Source: Botryotinia globosa | Lineage: Eukaryota > Ascomycota > Leotiomycetes > Helotiales > Sclerotiniaceae | Reading direction: 5' to 3' | DNA: 64,000 nucleotides | NCBI GenBank assembly: GCA_014898425.1 | Contig: RCSZ01000001.1 | Span: forward strand, 2,232,001-2,296,000 | In this document: one piece after another, positions 50,845 through 62,297 of the stretch | Layout of the letters: every line of letters begins with the position of its first letter | How positions within the stretch are numbered: the first letter of the stretch is position 1 | Translations under genes and position numbers: made by a program | The notes under the pieces: generated by a model | Seen by the model: only the letters and a program-made list of their open reading frames with translations | Told to the model about the DNA's origin: nothing | Database searches by the model: none

Positions 50845-52366
50845 ATGACTAATAAAGTCCTCGCCTCTGAAGATGTTGTCGCTCCAGAATCCATCAACCA
50901 ATTCCCAAAATCTTCCTCGGATGTTCCATCTCAATCTGTAGACATTGAGAAGAACTCCCACCTCCAAGTACCATCCGAACCTCGGGATGAAATCCAGAAA
51001 GACCACCAAAAGACTTCACTTTTCAAAAGTCTAGGGTGGCTTGATCGGCTCCTGGCTTTATGGATCTTTCTCGCTATGGCTATTGGTATCTTGCTAGGAA
51101 ATTTTGTGCCAAATGTCGGGACTGCGTTGCAAAAGGGAGAGTTTGTGGGTGTTAGTGTGCCGATTGGTTCGTGCTTCTTTTCTTCCTTCCTGGTCTATAG
51201 TGAAGTATAATAACAGGGGATATTGACTTGAGTATATAATCTGGAGGAAACCTTGAGGTGTATCAATTTGCTCTACACGCTAATACAACAGTGATAATAT
51301 AGCTGTATGTTTGCTGGCAATGATGTATCCAATCCTTTGCAAGGTCAAATTCGAAACCCTACATCTTGTCTTTCAGAAGAAGGATATCTGGGTTCAGATC
51401 GGATTTAGTTTAGTCGTTAACTGGATTGTTGCCCCATTGTTGATGGTACTTAAACCTCCCTTGCCTACCTTTGATGTTGTTACGAAATAGCTAAAGAGGA
51501 CTCACATACAGTTAGCTCTAGCATGGGCCTTCCTACCCGACAAAGAAGAGCTTCGATCTGGTCTGATACTTGTCGGAATAGCTCGCTGTATTGCCATGGT
51601 ATTTTACCTTCCTCTCATTTCATGCTTGCAACTTAGTAGACTAATCTCTGCTAGGTCTTAATATGGACTGGTCTAGCCGGCGGCTCAACTTCGTACTGCG
51701 CTATCCTCGTGGCCATAAACAGCCTTTTGCAAATGGTTCTCTTTGCCCCCCTCTCCGTGCTTTTTATCTCCGTCATATCAGGCGCTGAAGGCCCTGCTGA
51801 GTTCTCCTACTCAACAATCGCCTCCAGCGTAGCAGTCTTTCTTGGCATTCCTCTCGCAGCTGCTATACTCACACGATTCCTCCTCCGCCGCCTCACATCT
51901 CCCTCCTGGTACGACACTGTATTTCTGAAATACCTCTCGCCTCTCTCTCTGCTGGGTCTCTTGGCCACCATCTTGATCCTTTTCGCAAGTCAGGGTCAAC
52001 ATGTTATTCAGCAGATAGTTTCGGTTGTACGAGTTGCAGCTCCTCTAATTGTCTATTTTGCAATTATCTTCTTCTTAACTTTATTTGTGTGTGCGAGAAT
52101 GGGATTCGGATATAAGGTTGCCACGACGCAAAGTTTCACGGCGGCAAGCAATAATTTCGAGTTGGCTATCGCTGTGGCTGTTGCGACATATGGCGCGGAT
52201 AGTGAACAGGCGTTGGCTGCTACGGTTGGCCCGTGTATGTATTCTAGAAACGCCCCGTTAGGAAGATGTTTACTGATATTTTCATAAAGTGATTGAGGTG
52301 CCAGTATTGCTGGGGTTGGTATATGTAGTAAGGTGGATTGGGGAGAGAAGAGGATGGAAGGATTAG
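50845..52366 (+). CDS. ACR3: ACR3-family arsenite efflux transporter
   Basis: Plasma-membrane As(III) (and probably Sb(III)) antiporter with ten membrane segments. Exons 50845-51166, 51303-51445, 51512-51598, 51655-52234 and 52290-52366 give 402 residues. Starts with a 60-residue hydrophilic head, then LGWLDRLLALWIFLAMAIGI, AVCLLAMMYPILCKVKFE, and GIARCIAMVLIWTGLAGG, which carries the conserved Cys needed for arsenite transport. Later marks are TTQSFTAASNNFELAIAVAV and VGPLIEVPVLLGLVYV. The last donor was placed at GTATGT (52235) because only this gives the conserved GPLIEVPVLL. No arsenate reductase or regulator gene is adjacent. Confidence 0.95.
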
Positions 52367-52772
52367 AGTTTGGAGTGGAGTAGAAATTAGGTGTAGACGT
52401 GGAATTCAATTGAGAGCATCACTTGCATTTTTTGGTGGGCTCCAGGGTGTATGAGGGAAGAAACAGAAGGACAGCATCTCAGACCTTTCACAAAGTAATA
52501 CATCATTCATGATTAGACAGTGGATAATATTGCATGCTTAGCTCCCGACAATCGTCAAGAATCGGGAATAATAACCAAGTATCATTGCTGATAATTATTT
52601 TCATTCTTCTCATATGCAGTACATATCGTCAGAGAATTACATGTACACATGATGACCACCAATATATAGCAACACGCCAAGTAACACACCTGACAACTCC
52701 AACGCTAAGCAATCCGTTGCAAATTACAAAAAAGGAGGACGTAGGTATGTATGATACAGGTACACTACAGAT
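52367..52772. other. Convergent intergenic region
   Basis: 3' regions of ACR3 and MPH1; nothing else seen. Confidence 0.55.
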
Positions 52773-55700
52773 TTATTCATCGCTATCTTCGCTATCCACA
52801 ATTCGCCGCTCGTTTCCTCTTCCCCTTACATCGCCATCCCTCTTCCTCGTAAACATGTTCGGCGTCGCTTTCTTCCCACTACTTAATACACTACTAGATG
52901 GGAAATCTGTACTTTTTTTGGTGACTGTATCACATCTGACGAGATCTTCGATGGTAGGTAAGTCATCATCGCTACTTTCTTGTGTCATCGCAGGTACCGA
53001 TCTCTCAGAAGACAGATTTTTAGCTTTGTCCCTCTCCACTGCCCTTCCCAACAACCCGCCTTTTCCTCTCCCCCTTTGTCTTTCATCTCCATCCCATCTC
53101 TCCATCTGTGGTGGGCTTGACGAAAAGTTGGACGTCCCTGTAAAGGTCATCTGGGTTTGGACTTGCGTAGGATCGATAAAATCAACCAGGCTTCCCAGAT
53201 CCGAGTCGTCACTCGCTTCTAGATCTTCCATATCACTGGTTCTGTCAACTCTGTCACCTGGCCCTTCTTCTTCGGAATCAGGTGTCGGTTGAGGAATTTG
53301 AGAAGAGCGGAGATTGGATACCATGGCCATGGATGCGGTACTATCTTCCGAGTCGGAATTCTCGTGTTGAACAGGGCGGTCACGACGTGCTGGAGCCTTT
53401 TTGGATATCGCTTTTCTGGATGCGGGTGTTTTCTTAGACGCGGATGCGGTTTTGGTAACTTTAGAAAGCTTTGCAACTTGTGTGGGCTTTGGGGCTTTAG
53501 GGGCTTCAGAAATTCTGGCGAGTAGTTCCGCTTCTAATAGCATCGTTGGCATTTTACCGAGGTCAGATGGTGCTTCATCTCCATATGGTTTGATATCACG
53601 GTCCCCAGGTGCTTGGGATCTCGAAAGCTTGCTGAATAGAGCAACGCATTTTCTGGTGTACTTTCCGTGTGAAACCTTGGCGGTCATGGTTAGAGATCGT
53701 TGTATGCTTGGCTGAGCTGTCAAGTCGGGCATCTCGACCTCTTCCAAAGCACCATCTGGCACTCTTAAAAAGCGGCGATCAAGCTCTGCCATATCCCTCT
53801 CACTTAGTAACACGGAGTCGAGTAAGGGCACTGGCGCTAGCTCATCATCATCCAGCTCACTAGGCTTTCGTTTGATGCCGAAAATTGCTGAGGTGGAGCC
53901 CGCGACACTGCCATTGAGTTTCGAGGCGTTACGAAAACCCGTTTCAACACCATCAGGCATATGGAATTTTTTGGCAGGTTTTTTCTTGGCTTTGGCACGT
54001 CGTTTCGGTTCCGGCAAAGATGGATCTTGGGTATTCTCTGGAGGAATTTCAATGAAACGTTTTTCGACCTCAGGCTTAATGTCTCTCGGAATGATACGAG
54101 CAGATAAATCGTGGCGAAAGGTGAAGCGAGAACCAGAACTAATCATTCTTTGCATCTGCTCATAATTGTCCTTTGACTTCTTGTATGAATCTTCCTCCTT
54201 CCCGCGCATGAGAAGGAGAACAATCTTACCAGCTCTCTTTCTTCCTGTACGTCCCATTCGCTGCAGCATCCTGATAGGGGATGAAGAAGAGTCATAACAG
54301 ACGATTAGGTCGACTTCTCCAATATCCAAACCTTCTTCACCGATACTGGTTGCAACTATAACATTTATGCCTCCTGCTTTGAATTTTCGAATGGTTTCAA
54401 GCTGTTTCTCCTGATTCATACCTTCTGAGCGCTTCGAGTCGCTCTGGCCCACGAAGACAGATGCTTTGATCATTGGACCATGTTTGTTGAGTACCCGTGC
54501 TATATCTTCAGCACTATCACGGTATTCGGTGAAGACTATTACCCGAGTGCTTGAGGGTGGCACATTGTCACCCGTCAAACCAGCGCCCGCGTCAAGAAAG
54601 TGATTCAACACTGTGTCGCACAGATGAGTGAGCTTTGGGTGGCCAATAAAGTCTTCCTTATTAATCCAACTTTGAATCCTGTCCATCATCTTTTTGAAGT
54701 CTGGATCATTAACGACTTGGTTTTTATATTTCCCACCCTTTTTGTTTCCCTCGACCTCCGCTCGGAAGTCCTTGATATTCGAAAAGAACGGCCCGATTCC
54801 ATGGAAGTTGAGGATTTTTATTGCGTGCCCCATACTCGTCAACACAGTGAACAAGGCATTCATCATTCCTTTGACGCCCATGTTCGCAGTCTTACCTGCA
54901 CCAGATGCCATCCACGTCTTTCTAGCTGTAAGCATGCCAAACTGAGTGAGTGACATAGGATCCTTATTGTAATAGGCTTTCTGCGAGCATAACAAATTTA
55001 CAAGCGGCTGCAGCGCCCTGCTAAAGAGGTCTCTGATCATAATGATCTCATCAGAAGGATCTATGAGAATCTCAGTGATATCTCGCCGATGAACATACTC
55101 CTTAATGTCGATAGACTCTTCTGTTCGAATTTCAACCTCAGCAATCTCCAAATTATCGATTACCTCCTGAACTGCTTCCACGGTTGATCCAGGGGTGGCT
55201 GTCAAAGCGAGTACACGGAAACTCTTATTGAATCTTCGCAGAAACTCGACAACTTTAGTATATGCGTATTTGCCGGTTGCTCGATGTGCTTCGTCAACAA
55301 CCAAAAGCGCGATCCTCTTAGGGTCAGCTATGCCAGTTTTCAAATCATTTTCGACAGTCTGTGGCGTCATGAAGAATACTCTCTTTTCATCCCATTCTTC
55401 GGCTCTTAAAGCTGGGGTCTGATCTCCTGTCAGCATAGTCGTTGATGATCTGGGTATGCCCGCAATCTCGAAGCAAGCTTTAACTTGCTGAGACACCAAA
55501 GGTTTTGTTGGCGCCATAAAGACTATTTGTGAATCTCTCGTCCACCGAAAGAAGTTGAGCATGATGGTCGCTGCGATAAATGTCTTCCCGAGACCTGTTG
55601 GTAAAGCCACCAAGAGATTATTAAAAAGTCCCTTATGTACGATGGTGTATTGATATCGTCGTTCTGGACCTAGGTTATTTGGATACACCCAAGTTTTGAT

Positions 55701-56474
55701 AGCCTCTCGGTCCAAAGAATGATGCGTCGGTGGCTCTGGTACCTTGTCTACCAGATAATTATGCACTTTTTTAGCTTGAGTGGAAGATGGCGCCTGGTTG
55801 GGAGCACGTCCGCCAAAGAGTGTAGTTTGGCGAAGGCCATTCTGTGGTGCGACCAGTCGCCGAGAACGAACTGATTGTGTAAATTCGGATGGCGGCGACG
55901 AGTTTATTGTAATCAACCCAGTTGGTATGTTTTGTTGTGGCGGGCTTGGAGAAAAAGCATCGGACGGTAAATCCTCGAGCTCTTTGGAGAAATCATAGGC
56001 GACGACTGGCGCGGGCTGGGGAACAATATTCTGTTTCTGAGCTTTGGTGGGCCGGAACACAGAAGCCAACGCTGGTGTGGGCTTAGCCTCTAATTCTAGT
56101 GATGGGAGCGGTCTCGGCCTTTTGTATATAGGTCCTCTAATTCTATAAGGACTCGAATCAGGCATCCCATCCGCTTGTGTCGCCCCCATGATGACTGCCG
56201 CCGGTACTTCCTCCGCACCGAGATGTATCCTGTATTTCGACTGCTTTTTCTCGTCTCCTTCATCATGGTCGCTAGATATAGAGCCTCGCAATCGACGTCG
56301 TTGCTGAATTGAGAAATCATCATCATTGTAATCGTCGAGCTCTTGGCCTGAGCTGATTCGCCTTCGTTTTCTGCGATGAGGGGAATTGGATGGTAGAGTT
56401 TGCGACGCTTGGGTCAATGCCTCGGCTACATCCCAAACATCTTCGTCGATATCTCCATATTCATCATCCGACAT
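52773..56474 (-). CDS. MPH1: ATP-dependent DNA helicase MPH1 (FANCM-like)
   Basis: Nuclear 3'-5' superfamily-2 helicase that remodels stalled forks and D-loops; orthologue of human FANCM and archaeal Hef. Intron-free, 1233 residues from ATG 56474 ([20 protein letters not shown], the usual start). The frame is open another 46 codons upstream to 56612, but that part is not family-like. Motifs: Q-motif YTIVHKGL, Walker [10 protein letters not shown], Ib-type [16 protein letters not shown] box [12 protein letters not shown], motif III LTATPGS, then motif [21 protein letters not shown] and motif [14 protein letters not shown]. The insert between helicase halves (residues about 540-690) is the Hef/FANCM thumb-type domain. 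The C-terminal third is disordered and Ser/Pro/Asp-rich with SQ/TQ sites. It lacks an evident nuclease domain, as in Mph1. Confidence 0.96.
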   Translation of the reverse strand: MSDDEYGDIDEDVWDVAEALTQASQTLPSNSPHRRKRRRISSGQELDDYNDDDFSIQQRRRLRGSISSDHDEGDEKKQSKYRIHLGAEEVPAAVIMGATQADGMPDSSPYRIRGPIYKRPRPLPSLELEAKPTPALASVFRPTKAQKQNIVPQPAPVVAYDFSKELEDLPSDAFSPSPPQQNIPTGLITINSSPPSEFTQSVRSRRLVAPQNGLRQTTLFGGRAPNQAPSSTQAKKVHNYLVDKVPEPPTHHSLDREAIKTWVYPNNLGPERRYQYTIVHKGLFNNLLVALPTGLGKTFIAATIMLNFFRWTRDSQIVFMAPTKPLVSQQVKACFEIAGIPRSSTTMLTGDQTPALRAEEWDEKRVFFMTPQTVENDLKTGIADPKRIALLVVDEAHRATGKYAYTKVVEFLRRFNKSFRVLALTATPGSTVEAVQEVIDNLEIAEVEIRTEESIDIKEYVHRRDITEILIDPSDEIIMIRDLFSRALQPLVNLLCSQKAYYNKDPMSLTQFGMLTARKTWMASGAGKTANMGVKGMMNALFTVLTSMGHAIKILNFHGIGPFFSNIKDFRAEVEGNKKGGKYKNQVVNDPDFKKMMDRIQSWINKEDFIGHPKLTHLCDTVLNHFLDAGAGLTGDNVPPSSTRVIVFTEYRDSAEDIARVLNKHGPMIKASVFVGQSDSKRSEGMNQEKQLETIRKFKAGGINVIVATSIGEEGLDIGEVDLIVCYDSSSSPIRMLQRMGRTGRKRAGKIVLLLMRGKEEDSYKKSKDNYEQMQRMISSGSRFTFRHDLSARIIPRDIKPEVEKRFIEIPPENTQDPSLPEPKRRAKAKKKPAKKFHMPDGVETGFRNASKLNGSVAGSTSAIFGIKRKPSELDDDELAPVPLLDSVLLSERDMAELDRRFLRVPDGALEEVEMPDLTAQPSIQRSLTMTAKVSHGKYTRKCVALFSKLSRSQAPGDRDIKPYGDEAPSDLGKMPTMLLEAELLARISEAPKAPKPTQVAKLSKVTKTASASKKTPASRKAISKKAPARRDRPVQHENSDSEDSTASMAMVSNLRSSQIPQPTPDSEEEGPGDRVDRTSDMEDLEASDDSDLGSLVDFIDPTQVQTQMTFTGTSNFSSSPPQMERWDGDERQRGRGKGGLLGRAVERDKAKNLSSERSVPAMTQESSDDDLPTIEDLVRCDTVTKKSTDFPSSSVLSSGKKATPNMFTRKRDGDVRGRGNERRIVDSEDSDE

Positions 56475-56530
56475 CTCTGTCAAGTTTGAGGTGTTTTCTT
56501 GGGGCGTTGGTTGGAGCCATAAGAGAGCTG

Positions 56531-56559
56531 TCGCGATTATCGAAATGGCCAAATCGCGT
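56531..56559 (-). promoter_or_regulatory. Two MCB-like cores upstream of MPH1
   Basis: TCGCGA (56531-56536) and TCGCGT (56554-56559) lie 57-85 bp before the MPH1 ATG, matching (A/T)CGCG(A/T). MBF-type control is inference. Confidence 0.4.
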
Positions 56560-57031
56560 CCCTTATCACAGTTGCTGATTGGGGAAAGCAAAATCACGCT
56601 AACACGTGACAATACACACTCACCTAATAATTATCGTACGAAACTCGCTTTAATTGCAATTAATCCAAGCTTCTCTGTCAAAAAAAAAAAAAAAGACTTC
56701 AACATTAAGAAGAAAAATACCAAGCTTGGTGATGCAACTTTGTTACGTTGACTATATCTAAAGCTAATCTTCTAATTTCAGTGCAATAGAGAGATATCAA
56801 CGTAGTTGAAAATGAGGGATCTCGATGGGTTGAGTTATGTTATTTCAGATAGCTGTGAATACCCTCCCAACCAACAACCAACCAACATTCAAGGGTGCGA
56901 GGTCGATATTTAAAAAAAATCAATCAATAAATATATCAACGAAAAGACTTCTATTTTGAAAAACCATTATCCTTGGTGGTTTTGTTATAGGTATCAAATC
57001 ACTGGAGCATTTTTGAGGGCACGGAATAACC

Positions 57032-57951
57032 ATGGCATCTAAAACTGAAAAGACCATCCTTGAAGCCTTCATAGACAGAGATATGAGAGTGTTAAGAAAC
57101 CATAATACTCTCGAAGAGCTCATGGCAGTCTGTCCATTATTGAAGGAAAAGTGTCTTTCCTGTCCCTCCGCTCTAACTGATGAAGAATGGCGTGTATTTC
57201 TCGATCTCCTGATTTCGATATAGAGATAGCGAATATCAAAACAGCGATAGCTCTTTCGTATACGGAGTTGATTGAGATAGTTGTTATAGATTCTATTAGT
57301 CTTATGCAAAAAGAAACACTACTGCTGCTAGCCAGGTTCTGGATGTCTAAGATAGATGCAGAATGCAAGGTGATCTGAGAATTTCTTTGTGAAATGGAAG
57401 AAATAATTATAAGAGAAGAAGGAACAGCCTTTTACATATTTAGAAATCCCGCCTTTTTTCCCAACGAGCTTGAAGCGTTTCACGCCGGATCTAGAGAGTG
57501 GTATGGCCGGTCCACTTGTACAAGAAAAATGCAAGCTAACGCTATGGCCGAAGCTGCCCTGCTCGATGCTCCAGAATGGATTTGCTGCCTTTATAGAGAG
57601 GGGAAGGACTGGTGGGGGTTTGTTGTTCTATATAATGAGGTGATGTAGAAGCTGAATATAGAATCTCTAGAAGATTTTTTATATCATTAGAAAGGGTTTA
57701 TCAAATTTGTATTGAAGCATAATAGCTCGAAGAATATAATTGATACAAAATGGTATACAATTCCGTTTAATACACTAGGCTCTATGGTTGTATTATGTGC
57801 GTTTGTTGTAGGGACTACTTTAAATTCAAGTGATAAAAGCAATCAACAAAATGATATAATACTTAGACACACTTTTCGCGAGATCTTCAAGGATCCCTTG
57901 CAATATAAGCAGAAAGCAGATGTCACACCTAGAACCCTATTCGATAGGTAA
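57032..57951 (+). pseudogene. Decayed reading frame with one frameshift and three in-frame stops
   Basis: A first segment from ATG 57032 (63 codons, MASKTEKTILEAFIDRDMRV) runs into a second frame that stays otherwise open from about 57187 to the stop at 57949-57951. This second frame is broken by TGA at 57376, TAG at 57646 and TAG at 57688. The pieces stay in phase over 765 bp and look protein-like (IDSISLMQKETLLLLARFW, FFPNELEAFHAGSREWYG, CLYREGKDWWGFVVLYNE, DTKWYTIPFNTLG). The stops are of the kind C-to-T change makes from CGA, CAG or TGG codons. Family not recognised. Could be an old single-copy gene or an inactivated element. Confidence 0.5.
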
Positions 57952-60677
57952 TGTTGGTTTGACCTCTACAAGGACGGATTTGCTTCTTCGGGTATCAACA
58001 CGAATAACTTTCTAGTCTTTGATCGCATATGCATGGCCTCTGTTCTTCGAAAGTATGCGAATCCGTGCCTTTGAGGCCGATTATCCTGTACCAGGAAAAC
58101 ATACATAGAAGGATATCAGGAGTATACATAGGTGAGGCTGGATTAATCGATATATAATTTCTATGAGTTAAGATCGATGAAAGCCGATAAGGTGGGTATG
58201 GATGAGATTTGGCAGGCTGCACAGCAAAGTCGGAATGCTGCGTTTGTTAGAAGGAAGCAGGCAATTGGACACCGTCGAATCTTATGGGTGGGCTTTTTCC
58301 TGATAGTGTTTTGGGAAAGAGACGGCATGCTAAGAAAGAACAGTTGAATTAATCTTTGCAGAAAGATGTGAGCAATTGGCAAGATATCGAAATCCAATTC
58401 ATTTGCCTCATTGAGCTGAGACCTCCAAGCTACAGTAGAAATGGTTTAAGATATCCACGTTGCTATTTTCTTTCTCTAATTCCGAGACTTTTGACATCTT
58501 GATATTATTCTCTCTGCTCCAACTACCATTCTGATATGTAGAAACATGATATAGCTCTCCTCTTTTCGCAGCGAATACGATTCTGTCTGTAAAATTCAAC
58601 AATCAAGCATGCTTTTCTTGTTTACATTTAGCTTTATACTTGTTGCAATTTCTTTTATTTCGCAAATTGAAAATTTAAATACAAAGTTTTGAAGAGACGT
58701 ATGATATTTATTTTTAACAAGATGCACCTTGAAGCGAGACGGGTGGGGAAGCGAGGCACTTTTCACCATACAATAGGCCAACAGCTATTTGATCATAATT
58801 CATTTGAAGCTAAGACTTAGCAGTCTATACAAAACCTTCAGAATATAGAAGTTACTTCGTTTACAGATGCTGTGCAGTATTTCAAAGTTTCATGTGCAAC
58901 TTTCTCATAGTGAATGTTTGGAAAACAATCCCCTTCCCGGTCTCACAATACTACCAATTTATCGCTAGCATGAAAGAGAATATTCTATGGATCTCACGAA
59001 TCACAATTGACAGCCACTGGTATTCTGCGGCTTCTGGAGCATTAAGAGAATAGCTCAAGATTTCAAAATTGACTGGTCAATTTTGCGTCACCACTTTATC
59101 CTCTCAATCATCTCATATACCTATAATAAGTCACGAATGGCTTCATTGAATCCTGAACATACAACCAGTACGCATAATCGAGGAACTTATTCGTGCCCAG
59201 TCGAGTTTGCTAGGCAAAAGAAGCAACATTCGAAAATACTTTTGTTATAGTTTTCAACTCTCTGCAGTCGAACTAAGAAACAGCGATATGAACATCGACA
59301 TTTGTTTGAAACACAAGTCTGTGGACCAATGCCTATGTGAAAGGTATTGCCGTTGATCTGATTATAACATTTATCCTTGCAGGGAATGTACGCGTACAGT
59401 ATCAAGTCAAGTCCTAGTGTCACATCTATAGTGTCTTTTTCTGACAGGTTGATAAGGATGCAAGTCGTTGTATTTAGGTTCTATCATCGACTTCATTATT
59501 AAGCATGTGGTATTCAATGTATCTTCCCAAGTATTTGGATAAGAATGCGCCGGAACAATAGAACTTCCCCCAAGAAGCCCGCTGCCTCCGTCCTGATTTT
59601 GCATCGGAATTTTGCACTTGGCCGATGGGAGGAGTGAGAAATTCCAGCTCGTTGGGTTTTGCCTTTGTCGGGTCGCCTGGGCCAAAGAGTAGCAATGGAA
59701 AGATTCAAAATTGTTTGTCGTCGTCAAATTTTAATCAGTATGATCTTACTGCGAGGATGCAATTTTCCGTACGCACTCCTGCTGTGAATTCGCTGGAAAT
59801 GAAAGTCAGATTTGATTCTGTTTATCCTCGATGCAAGACTCCGCCTCCAAGCCGTGACTATAATTCTCCGAGCCAAGGGGAGTACGTAGCTTACCGGTCG
59901 AATAATTAGTACATTAGGGACCGCGAAGGAATGCCCGGTGCTGCGCCAACATCTCAGTTGGGATTTCAGCACTTTGGAAACAGGGTTTAGGGTCTTGAGG
60001 GCTACATAATCATCTACATTGTAGTACCAAGTACTATAAGTTCAAAGTTGAATCTTGAAATGGCCCCCAAACACAACATAAACTACCTATATGCATGGAG
60101 GCTCTTTGCATCAGCTTGAGGATCTTGGCTTATCCTTATCCAAAAATCAATGCGTGGTCGCACACCCACCCATCCACCCACCCACATGAGATTAAGCTTT
60201 TAGTGCATAAATATCCTTCCCATTGATCTCACATAAAAAGGATTCCCTCGCCGTCGGCAAAGAATGAAGCATGATAAGGCCGTCGGCTTCCCGCGTCATC
60301 CAGTAGTGCGGCCCGTCACACACGCTCCAACTCTTTGCTGTAAGTTGCAGGCTCCCGGTAATGATTTCAAAAATGGACCTCGATATTATCATAGGAAATG
60401 TTTCACGGTTGGGAGCGACCGAGATGGTGTTGCAGGTGACACGACGTGTGACAGGTCGTGAGAGGGCTGACACAGAAGACATGAGCATGGTACCATGTTA
60501 CCTGGACTGCGTTTTGGCAGGTGTGGTTTTGACATGTGCATTTTGACAAGAATATCTACCAAATCTAAGAGTCCTTCCAAATGGCTGCCCAAATTTCAAA
60601 TGATGGTCCAATATACAAAAAAAAAATCACACTGATGATGTCTTAAAACTTCGCTCTAGGAGTTTCCCTTCGGCTCT
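57952..60677. other. Gene-poor region
   Basis: No confident gene. A 57-codon plus-strand ORF from about 58177 (MKADKVGMDEIWQAAQQSRN) may be a further relic piece. Minus-strand ORFs at 59187-59423 (Cys-rich, no ATG) and 59407-59727 have some protein-like stretches but no clear start or splice plan. Confidence 0.4.
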
Positions 60678-62297
60678 TCAAGTTGAACTATTCACAGCTT
60701 TTGGTTTTTCTTCATCAATCCCTGCAGGTCCTGTCTCTGTAGCTGCTTCTTCTCCAGCGGTATCTTCCTCATCTGTCTCGTTTCGTACTTTGTAGATGAT
60801 GACCGGCGCTGCGATAACAAGTGAAACAGCAAGAAGAACCCAGCAAATCAAAAATTCATTCATCGCAGAAATGTTTGAATTGTTTATGCGGTAACTGATA
60901 GCACCACCCGCAGACTGGATACCTTTGTAGAAGCCGATATAGATCGATGCCGTTCGAGTATCGCTCGTAAATTTCCCCAAGATCCTAAAATATGTCAGCT
61001 GGAACTTCTCCTCAAATACCAACCGATGACTCACCAATATACACAGTTTTGCCATATAGCATTGAAAATTCCATAAGCAACGTATAAAAACATCGGTCCA
61101 AGATAATTCACATCAACAAAGTCCATCTTTTGACCCTCAGCGACAATATCTGTTTGATAATAATACCCTTTTTGCCACATGTATCCCCCTGTCCAGATTC
61201 CAAAAGTCAGAAGTACAAGTCCAGTAACAAGTCCTTTTGCCCGGACAGATCGGCTCAGACGATCGTTATCCAAGGTATGGCCCACAACTAGCGCACCCAG
61301 AATCTCTGATAGCCAATATAGAAAGTTGTTCAGAGCTCTGGTGCGGATATTGAATGTCTTAAGGTTGAATGTGTTGAATTGATATGGATAGCACCAGTTC
61401 GAAGTGAGGAACATGGGAAATAATAGAACAATAAAATAGTCTTTGCGAACCAATTTGCAAAAATGCATTACTTCGTTTCGCCAGTCCGTTCCCACTGTTA
61501 CTGTGACGTGAACGCGAGATCCATCCTTCCTTTTGACATTCTTGGATTGGCACAGACAAAGAGACAATATCGCTCCAGCGAACATTAAAGCAATGATAGT
61601 AATGTATGTATTGTCGGAAGCGACATTGCCGGCGCTTGTTTGAAGCTCTTGACAAAGAGTAACCTTTGCACAAACTGTCAGATTGGCTTGACTGGAGAAT
61701 AAAATTACTCACAAGACTTCCTATTGCAGCACCACTATTATAGATAGCCCAGAACCAAGAGGTAGAGCGCCCTTTCCGGTCATCGGAGGGATAAGATATT
61801 AACATAGCCCCTTGCGATGCCCAGAAGGGCCCTGCGCATACCCCTAAAAATGCTCCCCCAAAGATCAAAAAGCCTCGATTTTCGATGTGTTTATAAGCGA
61901 GAAAGCTACCGGCGTAAACCACATATGATATACCACCAACAAATAGCGATACCTTGAGTCCAGTAATATTGACGATAAAGCCGGCAAAGAACCCTACAAC
62001 TGCAAAACTAGCGTAAAGTGCGATATTCGACTCATTTGACGGGCCAGGGGCCACCAATCCAGCTCCGCCAAGCCCATTGAGAGCGTTGAACATACCAGGA
62101 CATAGTAGACAAATGACGGCAACAATTGAAAGCTGAACTGACGGTGAGGTGATTGGAGGAAGTTGTAAGAAACTGAATTTGCAAGTATGATGTATTAGGG
62201 AAATTTCGCCTGACAGACATGGAGTCTCAAGGTAACTCGAACTGGTACTATGCTCATTGCTAGGTCTGCTTGTGGTATGAGATCGCGTGATACTCAT
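60678..62297 (-). CDS. UNC93-like MFS transporter
   Basis: Membrane protein of the UNC93-like branch of the major facilitator superfamily; many filamentous fungi have several, substrates unknown. Exons 62297-61713, 61663-61035 and 60984-60678 give 506 residues. Marks: CLLCPGMFNALNGLGGAG after the first segment, NIALYASFAVVGFFAGFIVN, FLGVCAGPFWASQGAMLISY, SWFWAIYNSGAAIGSL, and LFPMFLTSNWCYPYQFNTFN in the second half. The C-terminal tail is Glu/Thr-rich. The first intron (49 nt) was placed with acceptor GCAAAG at 61664 because it alone gives the luminal VTLCQELQTSAGNV. The first 45 residues are poorly family-like, so an N-terminal intron may be missed. Confidence 0.88.

Noticed and set aside
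52534..53292. 252-codon plus-strand ORF opposite the MPH1 C terminus
   Set aside because: Serine- and leucine-rich shadow of the disordered MPH1 tail; no independent signals.
56475..56612. N-terminal extension of MPH1 to ATG 56612
   Set aside because: The added 46 residues are not family-like, and the start [20 protein letters not shown] is the expected one; MCB-like sites lie in this stretch.
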